NCBI GenBank assembly: GCA_035946735.1 | Contig: DASYYZ010000006.1 | Coordinates: 10,244 to 74,243 of the forward strand | DNA from: Gp13-AA77 sp035946735 | Lineage (GTDB): Bacteria > Acidobacteriota > Terriglobia > UBA7540 | Reading direction: 5' to 3' | Length of the DNA: 64,000 bases | Shown here: positions 1 through 8,910 of the stretch, piece by piece | Layout: each line of letters starts with the position of its first letter | Position numbering within the stretch: position 1 is the first letter of the stretch | The notes under the pieces: model-generated | Seen by the model: only the letters and a program-made list of their open reading frames with translations | Databases searched by the model: none | What the model was told of the DNA's origin: nothing | Position numbers and translations under genes: made by a program

Positions 1-1
1 T

Positions 2-94
2 CCGGAGCGGATCGAGGTCTGCGAGACGCTGCCCAAGACCTCCACGGGCAAGGTCGATCGCGTAAAGCTCGCTGCCGGGCGCGCACGGGGATGA
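2..94 (+). CDS. AMP-forming acyl/aryl ligase, C-terminal end (partial)
   Basis: Only the last 30 codons are inside the window. They end in PKTSTGKVDR-V, the conserved C-terminal segment of the ANL superfamily (acyl-CoA synthetases, NRPS adenylation domains), where the Lys of the TGK motif is the adenylation-step catalytic lysine. The stop is TGA at 92-94. An acyl carrier protein follows, so the ligase probably loads an acyl or aminoacyl group on that carrier. The substrate cannot be told from this fragment. Confidence 0.75.
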   Translation, partial: PERIEVCETLPKTSTGKVDRVKLAAGRARG

Positions 95-187
95 GGTTCG
101 TGGTGGTGAACGAGATCAAGCGGGACGACCGGAAATTCTTAACGCTTTTGAATCGGAGATCGAAAACTACTTCCAGTGAGGGAAAAC

Positions 188-451
188 ATGCCGGATACGC
201 AATCGACAAAAGATCAGATCCGCCAGTGGGTGCAGGAAACGGCGGAGCGCAAAGGCGTTGAAGTTGACGGTGATGACGATTCCTTGACCACTAGCGGCGT
301 CATCGACTCGCTCGCCATTTTTCGACTAGTGAGTTTCATCGAGGATACGTTTGGAGTTCGAATCGCCGACGAAGAAATCGTCAATGACAATTTCAAGAGC
401 ATTAACGACATTGATCGCTTCGTATCTTCCAAACTTGGCGCCAAGATTTAG
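188..451 (+). CDS. Acyl carrier protein
   Basis: An 87-residue, acidic, four-helix-size protein with the phosphopantetheine attachment motif GVIDSL, the Ser being the expected prosthetic-group site, followed by FIEDTFGVRI as in helix II/III of carrier proteins. An in-frame GTG at 176 would add four residues. ATG 188 is preferred because the GTGAGGGA stretch just before it can act as its ribosome site. It lies directly behind the AMP-ligase tail, so the two probably act as a ligase/carrier pair. Such pairs occur in D-alanylation, NRPS-like and exosortase-associated loci; the sequence here does not decide which. Confidence 0.85.
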   Translation: MPDTQSTKDQIRQWVQETAERKGVEVDGDDDSLTTSGVIDSLAIFRLVSFIEDTFGVRIADEEIVNDNFKSINDIDRFVSSKLGAKI

Positions 452-617
452 CGGGCATGAGAATGGAAGAGTGGCTTCCAGGACGAGGTCTCGCCCTTGC
501 GAGGTCAGGACCACCCGCGGGGGCCCGGAATGACGGAGTGGACCGTTTTCGGTTACTCTTTCAATTTGCCAAGCTCTCAAATCCAGCGCTCGATTTCAAG
601 GCTTACCGGGTGAATCA

Positions 618-1016
618 GTGCTAAAACATTTTCGCTGGCGAGACGTGGAACTGGAGCAGCTGAATCCGCTTTTCGACCGCCAGTTGCTGGTGGGAGACAA
701 GATGATGCTCTCGCGGATCGTGCTGCGCAAGGGCTGCGTGGTGCCGCTGCATCAGCACGAAAACGAGCAGATCAGCTACATCCTGGAGGGCGCGCTAAAA
801 TTCCTAATCGAAGAACGCGAGATCGTGGTCCGTTCCGGCGAGGTCCTCTGCATCCCACCCAACCTGCCTCACCGGGCCGAGGCTCTCGAAGACACGCTCG
901 ACCTGGACATCTTCTACCCACCGCGGGCGGACTGGCTGGCGAGAACCGACGACTATCTGCGCGGAGGCTCGGGGAAAGCGGCCGCAAAAAAGGCGCGCAA
1001 GCGGCTTAAGAAGTAG
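618..1016 (+). CDS. Cupin-domain protein
   Basis: 132 residues from a GTG start (no better start seen). A single conserved-barrel cupin is visible: motif 1 PLHQHENEQISYILEG supplies the two His and Glu metal ligands, and motif 2 GEVLCIPPNLPHRAEAL supplies the last His. The C-terminal tail is Lys/Arg/Ala rich. Small single-domain cupins bind Fe, Mn or Zn and act as dioxygenases, isomerases or sugar-binding modules. Neighbours do not suggest a substrate. It stands alone, with 165 bases of non-coding DNA before it. Confidence 0.8.
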   Translation: MLKHFRWRDVELEQLNPLFDRQLLVGDKMMLSRIVLRKGCVVPLHQHENEQISYILEGALKFLIEEREIVVRSGEVLCIPPNLPHRAEALEDTLDLDIFYPPRADWLARTDDYLRGGSGKAAAKKARKRLKK

Positions 1017-1048
1017 CCGGGAGCGCCTCAGGCCTCTTCATCCTTCGC

Positions 1049-1252
1049 TCACACCGTTTCGTGACACGACCTTCCCGACACGCAATGATCCGGCTCTGCA
1101 GTTTGGCCGTCCGGTCCAATACAATTCTGGGTGTAAAGGCACCAGAAAATGCCGCTCGATGAGTCGCGGATCGTCCAGCCGGGCTCGTCGTGCAGAAACA
1201 TCTCCTTCGACCGCAGGCAGCGGCAAATCTCTTGGGTCTGTTCCTGGCTCAT
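1049..1252 (-). CDS. Small Cys-rich hypothetical protein
   Basis: 67 residues with five Cys (CRCL, WCLY, NCIG, HCVS, SCHE) and an aromatic core GIFWCLYTQNCIGPDG. The start is supported by a strong Shine-Dalgarno: GAGGAG lies about 8 bases before the ATG on the minus strand. Convergent with the cupin gene. The Cys/His spacing suggests metal binding or disulfides, but no family is recognised. Function unknown. Confidence 0.55.
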   Translation of the reverse strand: MSQEQTQEICRCLRSKEMFLHDEPGWTIRDSSSGIFWCLYTQNCIGPDGQTAEPDHCVSGRSCHETV

Positions 1253-1420
1253 AAGAAACTCCTCGAGAAATTGCAGCGGATTCTAAATAACTTACACATA
1301 ATATATTAGTTTTCATAAGTGTGCAACGTACACTTTTGCTCGAGACTGGGAACGAATTAATCCGGGTAGGCGAATCCACCAAAATCACCGTACGGCGGTT
1401 TGTTGCCGCTGACTTCGCAT
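1253..1420. other. Intergenic, AT-richer patch
   Basis: About 170 bases upstream of the small Cys-rich gene. It includes an AT-rich stretch near 1283-1325 that probably holds that gene's promoter on the minus strand. No ORF is supported here. Confidence 0.4.
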
Positions 1421-1495
1421 CCGTAGGTTGAAACCTACGGCTACCCACGGGGTTGCCCTCCGGGCAACGGCACCGTCAACCCCTTCGGGGCTAAT
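1421..1495. repeat. Cluster of three short hairpins (REP-like)
   Basis: Three perfect small palindromes in 75 bases: CCGTAGGTT-GA-AACCTACGG (1421-1440), GTTGCCC-TCC-GGGCAAC (about 1453-1469) and CCCC-TTC-GGGG (about 1481-1491). The order and the phrase 'GTAGGTTGAAACCTACGG' look like a dispersed extragenic palindromic repeat. Only one copy is in this window, so its repetitive nature is inferred. It lies upstream of the TonB receptor. Confidence 0.5.
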
Positions 1496-1559
1496 TCGTT
1501 GGCCGGAACCGCGACGAGGCGGCTCGCGCCCAGCGATTTTTCTTAACAAAGGCTTAACG

Positions 1560-1707
1560 CTCCTTTGACGGGCCCTTAATGTGGGCGGCGCCTACTGGAG
1601 GGGGCACAGAGAGCACCGGCTCCCGCTGTAGTCCGGTCGGCTCCGTTGGCCTTCGTTCGACGGGCACCTGCTCCTGAGCTCCGGCAATCCCTCGGAAAGG
1701 AGATCTC
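1560..1707 (+). promoter_or_regulatory. GC-rich 5' leader of the TonB receptor
   Basis: About 110 bases before ATG 1708 are rich in complementary GGAG/CTCC and CCGG segments, and an AAGGAG ribosome site lies 7 bases before the start. A structured leader is possible. It does not match any riboswitch consensus known to me, so no class is assigned. Confidence 0.3.
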
Positions 1708-4700
1708 ATGAGCGTCTGGCGTTCCCGTCTTACCGGTTTACTCCTGTCTCTGCTATCGGTAACCTTCCCGCTGGCTGCCCAGATTGATCGCGCGAGCCTG
1801 AATGGAACGATAACGGATTCCTCCGCCGCCGTGGTTCCCGGCGTCAAGGTTGACGCCATCTCAGTGGAAACGGGCCAGGAAACGAGCGTGATCACCAACC
1901 GGGACGGCATCTACGTGATTCCTATTCTGCCGGTGGGCCGCTATATGGTGGTGTTCTCACACGCCGGATTCGGAACCGTGCGCAATGAAGGAGTGACGCT
2001 CCTGGTGGGCCAGAGACTGACGCTCGATGCCCAGTTGAGAGTGGCGACTGCAACCACCACCGTGGACGTGAGATCCACGGCGCCCCTGCTCGACCGCAAC
2101 TCAGCGGAGATGGCGGGCGTGGTGGGAGGAGCCGCGATCGAGAATCTTCCGGTGAACGGCCGCAACTGGGCGAACCTTCTGGTTCTGGTGCCGGGCGCCA
2201 TCGACGACGGGGGCGGCAATCAGCGAACTATTCGTTTTGCCGGCCGGGCGCGCGACGACAACAACTACATGTTCGACGGCGTTGATGCCACCGGCATTCA
2301 GGAGCAAGCGCAGAAGTCCACCACCCGCCTTCAGGTGTCCGAAGATGCTGTCGAGGAGTATCGCGTGAACTCGGCCCTCTATGACGCCGAGTACGGCGCC
2401 GGCGCCGGGGGCCAGGTGGACATTATCACCAAGTCGGGTACGAACCAGTTCCATGGCGATCTGTTCGAATATCTACGCAACAGCGCGCTCGACTCGCGCT
2501 CCTTTTTGGACATCGATAATGACCCGACCGTGACCGGCCCCACCTCGGTGCCGCCGTTTCGCCTGAATCAGTTTGGGGGCAGCTTTGGCGGACCGATCAA
2601 GAAGGATAAGACCTTCTTCTTTGTGAATTACGAAGGGATCCGGCAGTATCGGGGACAAACGCTGCATGCCTTCGTTCCCAGCGCCTCGCTGGACGCCACG
2701 GTGCTCGCCACTTCCCCGCAAATGGCGCCCATCATGCAAGCCTTTCCGGCGGGCCAGATCTCAACCTGCACTTTCAACCCGGGACCGCCCTGCCAGGATA
2801 TCGACGAATACACCCACCAGGGAGCGGTAGAAGTCCGGGAGGACAGCACCACTTTTCGGGTCGACCACCAGATCAACTCAAACACTCAGCTCTACATCCG
2901 CGGCGTCTACGACAACTCGTTTACCACGGCGCCGCTCAACAATCTCTTCGACCTGCAGCAAATCAACACTCACCCGCAGAATTACGCCATCAGCCTCACG
3001 CACACGTTTTCCCCGACGCTCGTCAACGAAGTCAAATTCGGCCTCAACCGCGCTCCCTTTCACAATCCGCAGGTGGGCGCTTTCAGCCAGAACTACTCGG
3101 TGGCTACGGATAATTTTGAGGGGCTGAACAACAACAGCACGGACAACGAAGTGGGTACCACTTTCGGGTACATCGATAATCTCACCATCGAGCACGGTCG
3201 GCACACCTTCAAGCTGGGCGGAGAATACCGGCGCATCTGGCTCAATCAGGGCCAGACGCAGTCCTACGGGCTGGACTTCACCGGCGGCGGCGACGCCGCT
3301 CTGATCAACGATCAGCTCAACAGCTTCAGCCTGTTGCAGGGATGGTGGGACTTGGGCCTGCGGCATACCTTTATCCTTCCCTACTTCCAGGACGAGTGGA
3401 AACTGCGGCCCAACCTTACGTTGAACATGGGCCTGCGCTGGGAATATTACGCGCCTATCACGGAATCCCACGGACGCAGCCGGATCTTCGACATCGCGGC
3501 CTGCGGCAACGACGTGGTAAAGGGCGTCCAAGGAATTTGCCCGCAGGGCAGCCCGTTCTTCTTCCCCAACTATCGCAACTTCGACCCGCGCTTCAGCATC
3601 GCCTGGGCGCCCGAGCGTTTTCACGACAAGACGGTGATCCGCAGCGGCTACGGGATTTACAGCGGCGCCGGGCAGAACGACGACTTGAACGCTGGCCTGG
3701 AGAGCAACACAGACGCGATATCGCTCACTTCGTCGGATGTAGCCAATCTCAGCTATCCCATTACTCCATTCATCGGCCTGGCCTCTGCAACCGGCAACAC
3801 CCCGCGTGCCTTGTACCGGCATCGCCGCGATCTTTACGCCGAGGAATGGGGACTCTCGGTGCAGCAGTCCCTCCCTGCCGAGTTCGTGCTCCAGACGGGC
3901 TATTTCGGTACCGTGGGCCATCGCCTCTTCGCCCGCAACTACGTCAATCTGTGTGACAACACTTTGGCCGAGCGCGAAGCGGGCCTCTGCACGCGCCAAC
4001 TCCCTACCGACGGAGCTGTGGACATCAAATACAACGATGGAAACAGCACTTTCAACGCACTGCAAGTTTCCCTGCAGCGGCATTTCTCGAGCGGCTTCAT
4101 GTTTGGAGCCAATTACATGTGGTCGAACTCCATTAACGACGGCTCGATAGGCGGCGGCGAGTCCAACGCGCCCGAAAACGCTAATTGCCGGCTCTGCGAT
4201 CGCGGTCCCAGCGTCTACGACATTCGTCACAACCTGGTGGTGAGCACGGTTTATGACCTGCCTTTTGGAGCAGGTAAGAAATTTCTGAATGGGGATGGCC
4301 TCACCGGTAAGGTTTTGGGTGGCTGGCAGTTGAGCGGGATCCAGACGTGGCATACGGGGCACCCGCTCACGGTCACGGTGGACCGCGATTCGACCACCTT
4401 GCTCGACGGCAATTCGAACTCCGACCAGCGTCCTGACCTGGTGCCTGGCACGCCTATAATCCCCCCGAACCAGAACCCCAATAACTGGATCAGCGAGACT
4501 TACCTGGCCGACGGAACGCCGGTGAGTCCGTTCGCCGTTCCGGCGGCCTTCACTTGGGGAAATGCAGGACGGGGACTGGTACGCGCTCCGATCACCTGGC
4601 AAACCGACGTTGCCCTAAGCAAAACCGCCAAGCTCAGCGAACGGTTCAGCTTGCAATTCACCGCCCAGGCCTTCAACGTCTTCAATCATGACCAGTTCGC

Positions 4701-4848
4701 CGATCCGACCATCGACATCTCGAGCAACAACTTCGGCCAGATCAATACGACGGTGAACTTCAACAGTAATAACGATAGCTTCGCGCCGGACAACACCGGA
4801 TCGGGAACGCCGAGGCAGATTGAGTTCGCCTTAAAGCTGAATTTCTGA
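1708..4848 (+). CDS. Oar-like TonB-dependent outer-membrane receptor
   Basis: 1046 residues. A signal peptide (about 1-25) is followed by a carboxypeptidase-regulatory-like Ig-type domain (LNGTITDSSAAVVPGVKV, about 30-115), a plug domain containing NLPVNGRNWANLL, and a long beta-barrel ending in the C-terminal aromatic signal LKLNF. This architecture is the Oar/'carboxypeptidase regulatory-like TonB receptor' type, which is expanded in Acidobacteriota, and probably imports oligosaccharides or other bulky nutrients. No TonB/ExbB genes are nearby. Start ATG has an AAGGAG site. A phosphoesterase gene follows after 83 bases. Confidence 0.9.
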   Translation: MSVWRSRLTGLLLSLLSVTFPLAAQIDRASLNGTITDSSAAVVPGVKVDAISVETGQETSVITNRDGIYVIPILPVGRYMVVFSHAGFGTVRNEGVTLLVGQRLTLDAQLRVATATTTVDVRSTAPLLDRNSAEMAGVVGGAAIENLPVNGRNWANLLVLVPGAIDDGGGNQRTIRFAGRARDDNNYMFDGVDATGIQEQAQKSTTRLQVSEDAVEEYRVNSALYDAEYGAGAGGQVDIITKSGTNQFHGDLFEYLRNSALDSRSFLDIDNDPTVTGPTSVPPFRLNQFGGSFGGPIKKDKTFFFVNYEGIRQYRGQTLHAFVPSASLDATVLATSPQMAPIMQAFPAGQISTCTFNPGPPCQDIDEYTHQGAVEVREDSTTFRVDHQINSNTQLYIRGVYDNSFTTAPLNNLFDLQQINTHPQNYAISLTHTFSPTLVNEVKFGLNRAPFHNPQVGAFSQNYSVATDNFEGLNNNSTDNEVGTTFGYIDNLTIEHGRHTFKLGGEYRRIWLNQGQTQSYGLDFTGGGDAALINDQLNSFSLLQGWWDLGLRHTFILPYFQDEWKLRPNLTLNMGLRWEYYAPITESHGRSRIFDIAACGNDVVKGVQGICPQGSPFFFPNYRNFDPRFSIAWAPERFHDKTVIRSGYGIYSGAGQNDDLNAGLESNTDAISLTSSDVANLSYPITPFIGLASATGNTPRALYRHRRDLYAEEWGLSVQQSLPAEFVLQTGYFGTVGHRLFARNYVNLCDNTLAEREAGLCTRQLPTDGAVDIKYNDGNSTFNALQVSLQRHFSSGFMFGANYMWSNSINDGSIGGGESNAPENANCRLCDRGPSVYDIRHNLVVSTVYDLPFGAGKKFLNGDGLTGKVLGGWQLSGIQTWHTGHPLTVTVDRDSTTLLDGNSNSDQRPDLVPGTPIIPPNQNPNNWISETYLADGTPVSPFAVPAAFTWGNAGRGLVRAPITWQTDVALSKTAKLSERFSLQFTAQAFNVFNHDQFADPTIDISSNNFGQINTTVNFNSNNDSFAPDNTGSGTPRQIEFALKLNF

Positions 4849-4931
4849 CGGAACGCCTCTTTCGCTTGTGCGAGACATGACACGCTGGCACTCATTGCCC
4901 GGACGAGGCCGCAGGGTGGATAATTCAACCG

Positions 4932-5855
4932 ATGCGGATGAGGGCGCTATCACGCGCGTTTACCTCAGCAGTTGGTCTCTTGTGTGCCGCAAGTTTCGGC
5001 TTGCGCGGACAAGCCCCGGCTAGCACGGCTAAGAGCACAGCGGGTACCGAAACCGCCGTGCTGGTGGGTGCCGGTGACATTGCCGATTGTGGTGACTTGG
5101 CGGGTGCGGAGGGCACCGCGGCTTTGCTCGCCCGTATTCCTGGCACGATCTTTACCGCTGGCGACCTTGCCTACCCTGACGGATCGGCCGAACAATTTGC
5201 CAACTGCTACGGCCCAACTTGGGGCCGGTATAAAGAGCGCACGCGCCCATCCCCTGGCAATCATGAGTTTCGTAGTGGCGGGGCTACGCCTTATTTCGAC
5301 TATTTCGGTCCCACTGCCGGCGATCCCGGCAAAGGCTATTACAGCTACGACCTCGGCTCGTGGCACGTGATCTCGCTCAACAGCAACTGTCCGGAACTGC
5401 GGCGCGGCTGCTCGGCGGGATCGCCGGAGGAGCAGTGGTTACGTGAGGATCTCGCCCAGCACCCCGCCGCTTGCACCGTCGCCTATTTTCATCACCCTCT
5501 CTTTAGCTCGGGCCGCAGGCACGGCAATGACCCTGCCTTGAGGCCATTTTGGCAGGCGCTCTACGACGCAAACGTGGACGTAGTCCTTAACGGACACGAT
5601 CATGACTACGAGCGCTTTGCGCCGCAAGATCCCGATGGGCGCCCTGACTCGAGGCGTGGGATCCGGGAGTTTGTGGTGGGAACAGGCGGCAAAAACAGCC
5701 ATCGCGACTTTGGATCACCCAAGCCGAACAGCGAGGTCCGCAATTCCGATTTCGGAGTTCTGAAACTAAGCCTTCATCCGCAGGGCTATGATTGGGAGTT
5801 CATCGCCCTGGCCGGCGGCTCCTTTCACGATGCGGGGGCCGGTACTTGCCACTGA
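4932..5855 (+). CDS. Secreted calcineurin-like metallophosphoesterase
   Basis: 307 residues with an N-terminal signal peptide (about 1-27). Metallophosphoesterase motifs appear in order: GAGDIADCGD, GDLAYPDG, PGNHEF, YFHHPLF and GHDHDYERF, giving the Asp, Asn and His ligands of a di-metal centre. Closest in layout to purple-acid-phosphatase-like/alkaline phosphatase family enzymes. It probably releases phosphate in the periplasm or outside the cell. It sits just after the TonB receptor, so the two may serve nutrient scavenging together (inference). Confidence 0.88.
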   Translation: MRMRALSRAFTSAVGLLCAASFGLRGQAPASTAKSTAGTETAVLVGAGDIADCGDLAGAEGTAALLARIPGTIFTAGDLAYPDGSAEQFANCYGPTWGRYKERTRPSPGNHEFRSGGATPYFDYFGPTAGDPGKGYYSYDLGSWHVISLNSNCPELRRGCSAGSPEEQWLREDLAQHPAACTVAYFHHPLFSSGRRHGNDPALRPFWQALYDANVDVVLNGHDHDYERFAPQDPDGRPDSRRGIREFVVGTGGKNSHRDFGSPKPNSEVRNSDFGVLKLSLHPQGYDWEFIALAGGSFHDAGAGTCH

Positions 5856-5874
5856 ATCAGGAAACCGCTGCTGT

Positions 5875-6459
5875 ATGAGCAACAAGAACCGCAGTAAGGC
5901 GGCAGCGGAGGCCATCCTCACCCGGCGCCAGCCCGCACGGGCAACTCCGCTAGTCAATGTACCACGGGAGCCAGCCCGCGAGTTTCCCGATCATCCGCGA
6001 GTGGGAGTAGGCGGTATCGTGGTTCACAATGGGCACGCACTCCTGGTGCGCCGTGGCCGCGAACCCCTCAAAGGCAAGTGGTCGATTCCCGGCGGCCTGG
6101 TGGAAGTGGGCGAGGAACTTCAGAAGGCCGTACAACGCGAAATCAAGGAAGAGACCGGCCTCGACGTCGACGCGCTCGAGGTGGTGGGTGTCTTCGAGCG
6201 CATCCAGCGCGATCCGAAACCGGACCCAGGCGCACACCATCAGCGCGTGCGCTATCACTATGTAATTGTCGACTATCTCTGCCGGCTGCGCGGATCCCAG
6301 GCGCGCGATTCGAAGCTGCCCAACCTCCAGCCCGCCAGCGATGTCACCGCGGCAGAATGGGTGCCGGTCGAGATGATCAATCTGTACGAGCTTCCAGCCG
6401 GTTCGGACGAAGTTATTCTCAGGGCGGTGGAGTTAGTCAGCCCCCATTTGGTGGAGTGA
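5875..6459 (+). CDS. Nudix hydrolase
   Basis: 194 residues from ATG 5875. An upstream in-frame ATG at 5788 would overlap the phosphoesterase and add low-complexity sequence, so it is not used. The Nudix box reads GGLVEVGEELQKAVQREIKE then ETG, giving the full GX5EX7REUXEEXGU pattern with its Mg-binding Glu residues. About 45 N-terminal residues are basic and probably disordered. Substrate unknown (nucleoside diphosphate derivatives). It ends 10 bases before waaA and may be its operon leader. Confidence 0.88.
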   Translation: MSNKNRSKAAAEAILTRRQPARATPLVNVPREPAREFPDHPRVGVGGIVVHNGHALLVRRGREPLKGKWSIPGGLVEVGEELQKAVQREIKEETGLDVDALEVVGVFERIQRDPKPDPGAHHQRVRYHYVIVDYLCRLRGSQARDSKLPNLQPASDVTAAEWVPVEMINLYELPAGSDEVILRAVELVSPHLVE

Positions 6460-6469
6460 GCTGCACGCG

Positions 6470-7822
6470 GTGCCGTTGATGGGCATGCTTTACAGCCTTG
6501 TGGTCGCCTGTGCCGCAGTGCTCGCGGCGCCTTGGTACCTTCTGCGTTCGGGACTGCGCAGCTTCCCCAACGGTTACTGGAGCGAGCGCCTGGGCCGGGT
6601 TCCGGAATCGATTCGGGCGCCGGGGCGGACAGGCAGCATCTGGATCCATGCCGTATCGGTAGGCGAGACCCTGGCGATCGCAGGCCTCGCGGGAGAGATC
6701 GGTCAACGCTTTCGCGGCCATCCCATTTATCTGAGCCACGTCACGCCCGCGGGCCGTAGCGCCGGCGAAGGACGAATTCAGAATGTCGCAGGCCGATTCT
6801 TCCTGCCGGTTGACTTGAAGGCCTGCTTGAGACCCTTTTTTGAGCACCTGCGGCCGAAACTTCTGATCATTGCGGAAACCGAGCTTTGGCCGAACCTGCT
6901 GCGAGTCGCGCGCGAATACGGCACAAGAGTGGTGCTAGTGAACGCGCGTCTTTCCGAGCGCTCTTTTCGCGGATACGCACGATTCGGGTTCTTCTTCCGG
7001 GGTGTGGCACGCTCCACGGACTGGATATTTGCGCAAACGGATCAGGACGCTGAGCGCTTTCGGCGTCTCGGGGCTGCCAGGGTATCTGTCGCCGGCAATC
7101 TGAAGTTCGATGCCAGGCCACCGCAGCGCGGGGAACTCCCCCGCGCGATGCGCCCCGCGCTCGAGGGCTCGGGCCGCGGGCCGGTGTTGGTGGCGGGGAG
7201 TACGATGGCCGGGGAGGAGCGGCTGGTGTTGCGCGCCTGGGATGCGATCCGGTCGCGCTATCCTCAAGCGCTGTTGATTCTCGCGCCTCGCCATCCGCAG
7301 CGTTTCGAAGAGGTGGCGGATCTGCTCGCGGGCGACGGGCGGCGATTCTCCCGGCGCACAAGCCTTGATCCCATGGATCTCGAGTCGCAGTTGACTGCGA
7401 CCGACATCGTGCTGCTCAATACCATCGGGGAGCTGGCCGGTGTCTTCGAGTTGGCCGATGTCGCGTTCGTGGGAGGATCGCTCGTACCTACCGGCGGACA
7501 CAATCTGCTCGAACCTGCTTTCTGGGCCAAACCTGTGCTGTTCGGCCCGCACATGGAGAATTTCCGCGACATCGCCCAGCAATTTCTAGCCGTGGATGCC
7601 GCGATTCGGGTGACCGATCCCGAGTCATTTGCCGCTCGAGTGGTCGAGCTTTTCGGCGACGCTGAACTACGAAATCGTGTTGGGGAGCGCGCTCAACGCC
7701 TCGTGCAGAGCGGATCGGGCGCAACCCATCGGATCGTTGAGCGGCTCAGTGAATGGCTTACGGAGAGCATCCCTCTGGAAGTAGGAGAGGCAGCCGCACC
7801 GGTGGAGGACCGCGTTCGATGA
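6470..7822 (+). CDS. waaA: 3-deoxy-D-manno-octulosonate transferase (Kdo transferase)
   Basis: 450 residues; GTG 6470 or ATG 6479 may start it. An N-terminal membrane anchor (LYSLVVACAAVLAAPWYL) precedes a GT-B fold of the GT30 family with HAVSVGETLA and ETELWPNLL, and the C-terminal GGSLVPTGGHNLLEPAFW segment that binds CMP-Kdo. It transfers Kdo to lipid IVA on the cytoplasmic face of the inner membrane. The stop overlaps the lpxK start by four bases (ATGA), a sign of coupled translation. Confidence 0.93.
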   Translation: MPLMGMLYSLVVACAAVLAAPWYLLRSGLRSFPNGYWSERLGRVPESIRAPGRTGSIWIHAVSVGETLAIAGLAGEIGQRFRGHPIYLSHVTPAGRSAGEGRIQNVAGRFFLPVDLKACLRPFFEHLRPKLLIIAETELWPNLLRVAREYGTRVVLVNARLSERSFRGYARFGFFFRGVARSTDWIFAQTDQDAERFRRLGAARVSVAGNLKFDARPPQRGELPRAMRPALEGSGRGPVLVAGSTMAGEERLVLRAWDAIRSRYPQALLILAPRHPQRFEEVADLLAGDGRRFSRRTSLDPMDLESQLTATDIVLLNTIGELAGVFELADVAFVGGSLVPTGGHNLLEPAFWAKPVLFGPHMENFRDIAQQFLAVDAAIRVTDPESFAARVVELFGDAELRNRVGERAQRLVQSGSGATHRIVERLSEWLTESIPLEVGEAAAPVEDRVR

Positions 7823-8841
7823 GCTCAGCCGCGCAGCTTCTGGGCCAGCTTTATGGACTGGGCTCCAGCTTTCGCGCTTCTGCATACCAGAAGGGCTGGC
7901 TTCCCAGGCGTCGTCTGGACCGGCCGGTAATCTCGGTGGGGAATCTCACCGCCGGAGGGACCGGCAAAACACCGCTCGTTCACTGGATCGTGGATTGCTT
8001 GCTCGGACGCGGCTTGCGTCCCGCGATTCTGATACGAGGGTACCGCCGCAAGCGCGGACCCGACGCCATCGTGATCCCGCCGAAGCCCGATCGCACGCCC
8101 GAGCCTCGTCAAGTGGGTGACGAGGCGGCCTGGCTGGCGCGCGCTTTTCCGGAGGTTCCGATTGGCGTCAGCGCTGACCGCTACCGGACCGGACGGCTGC
8201 TGGAACAGAACTACGCCTTTGACGTGTTCGTGCTGGACGACGCCTTCCAGCATCTGGCTCTGGCGCGTGATCTCGACGTGGTGGCCATCGATACCACGAA
8301 GGGAATATCAGACGGTGAGATTCTGCCGGCAGGGCTACAGCGCGAGCCTTGTTCCGCGCTCATTCGCGCTGACGTTGCCGTAATTACCAGGACAGAGCTC
8401 GCTGACCCTTCGCCGCTCGAAGCGGAGCTTCGCCAACTCAACCCCAGGATTCGAGTGTTGCGCGCTCGAACACAACTGAAGCATCTGCTCGACCTTGGCG
8501 GCGGAAGCATCATGGCCCCGGACGCGTTGCTCGGCCGGCCGGTTCATGCCTTTTGCGGCATCGGTAATCCCGGGGCTTTTTTTCGTGATTTGCGGCTTTG
8601 GGGATTCGATGTGGCATCGGAAAGCGTTTTCCCCGATCATTACGTCTACCGCGATCTTAGATTTGCGGCCAATCGCGGGGCTGCGGCGTTGCTGACAACC
8701 GAAAAAGACGCCATGAATCTGGAGGGCGTGAACATCGCCGAGGCCGGAGCCCCGGTGGTGGCCTGCGCGGCGCGGCTCGATTTACAAAATCAAGATGCGG
8801 TGATATTGGAAGAGATGCTGCTCTCGAAGATCGGCCGCTGA
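7819..8841 (+). CDS. lpxK: Tetraacyldisaccharide 4'-kinase
   Basis: 340 residues from ATG 7819, chosen because it forms an ATGA overlap with waaA; a start at 7753 would run deep into waaA. The Walker A motif SVGNLTAGGTGKTPLVHW is followed by the LDDAFQH segment typical of LpxK, then VTRTEL-type and TTEKDAMNL motifs. It phosphorylates the 4' position of the lipid A precursor with ATP at the inner membrane. Together with waaA it completes lipid A-Kdo synthesis. Confidence 0.93.
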   Translation: MSSAAQLLGQLYGLGSSFRASAYQKGWLPRRRLDRPVISVGNLTAGGTGKTPLVHWIVDCLLGRGLRPAILIRGYRRKRGPDAIVIPPKPDRTPEPRQVGDEAAWLARAFPEVPIGVSADRYRTGRLLEQNYAFDVFVLDDAFQHLALARDLDVVAIDTTKGISDGEILPAGLQREPCSALIRADVAVITRTELADPSPLEAELRQLNPRIRVLRARTQLKHLLDLGGGSIMAPDALLGRPVHAFCGIGNPGAFFRDLRLWGFDVASESVFPDHYVYRDLRFAANRGAAALLTTEKDAMNLEGVNIAEAGAPVVACAARLDLQNQDAVILEEMLLSKIGR

Positions 8842-8910
8842 GCCACGTAGGGCCGGGGATTGCGCTGGCCAGGGCGTATTCAAGGGCGGCGTTACACAGG
8901 GACAACGCAA

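Noticed and set aside
2878..4602. 574-codon minus-strand ORF inside the first TonB receptor
   Set aside because: Antisense shadow of a high-GC gene, with no domain pattern, start context or ribosome site.
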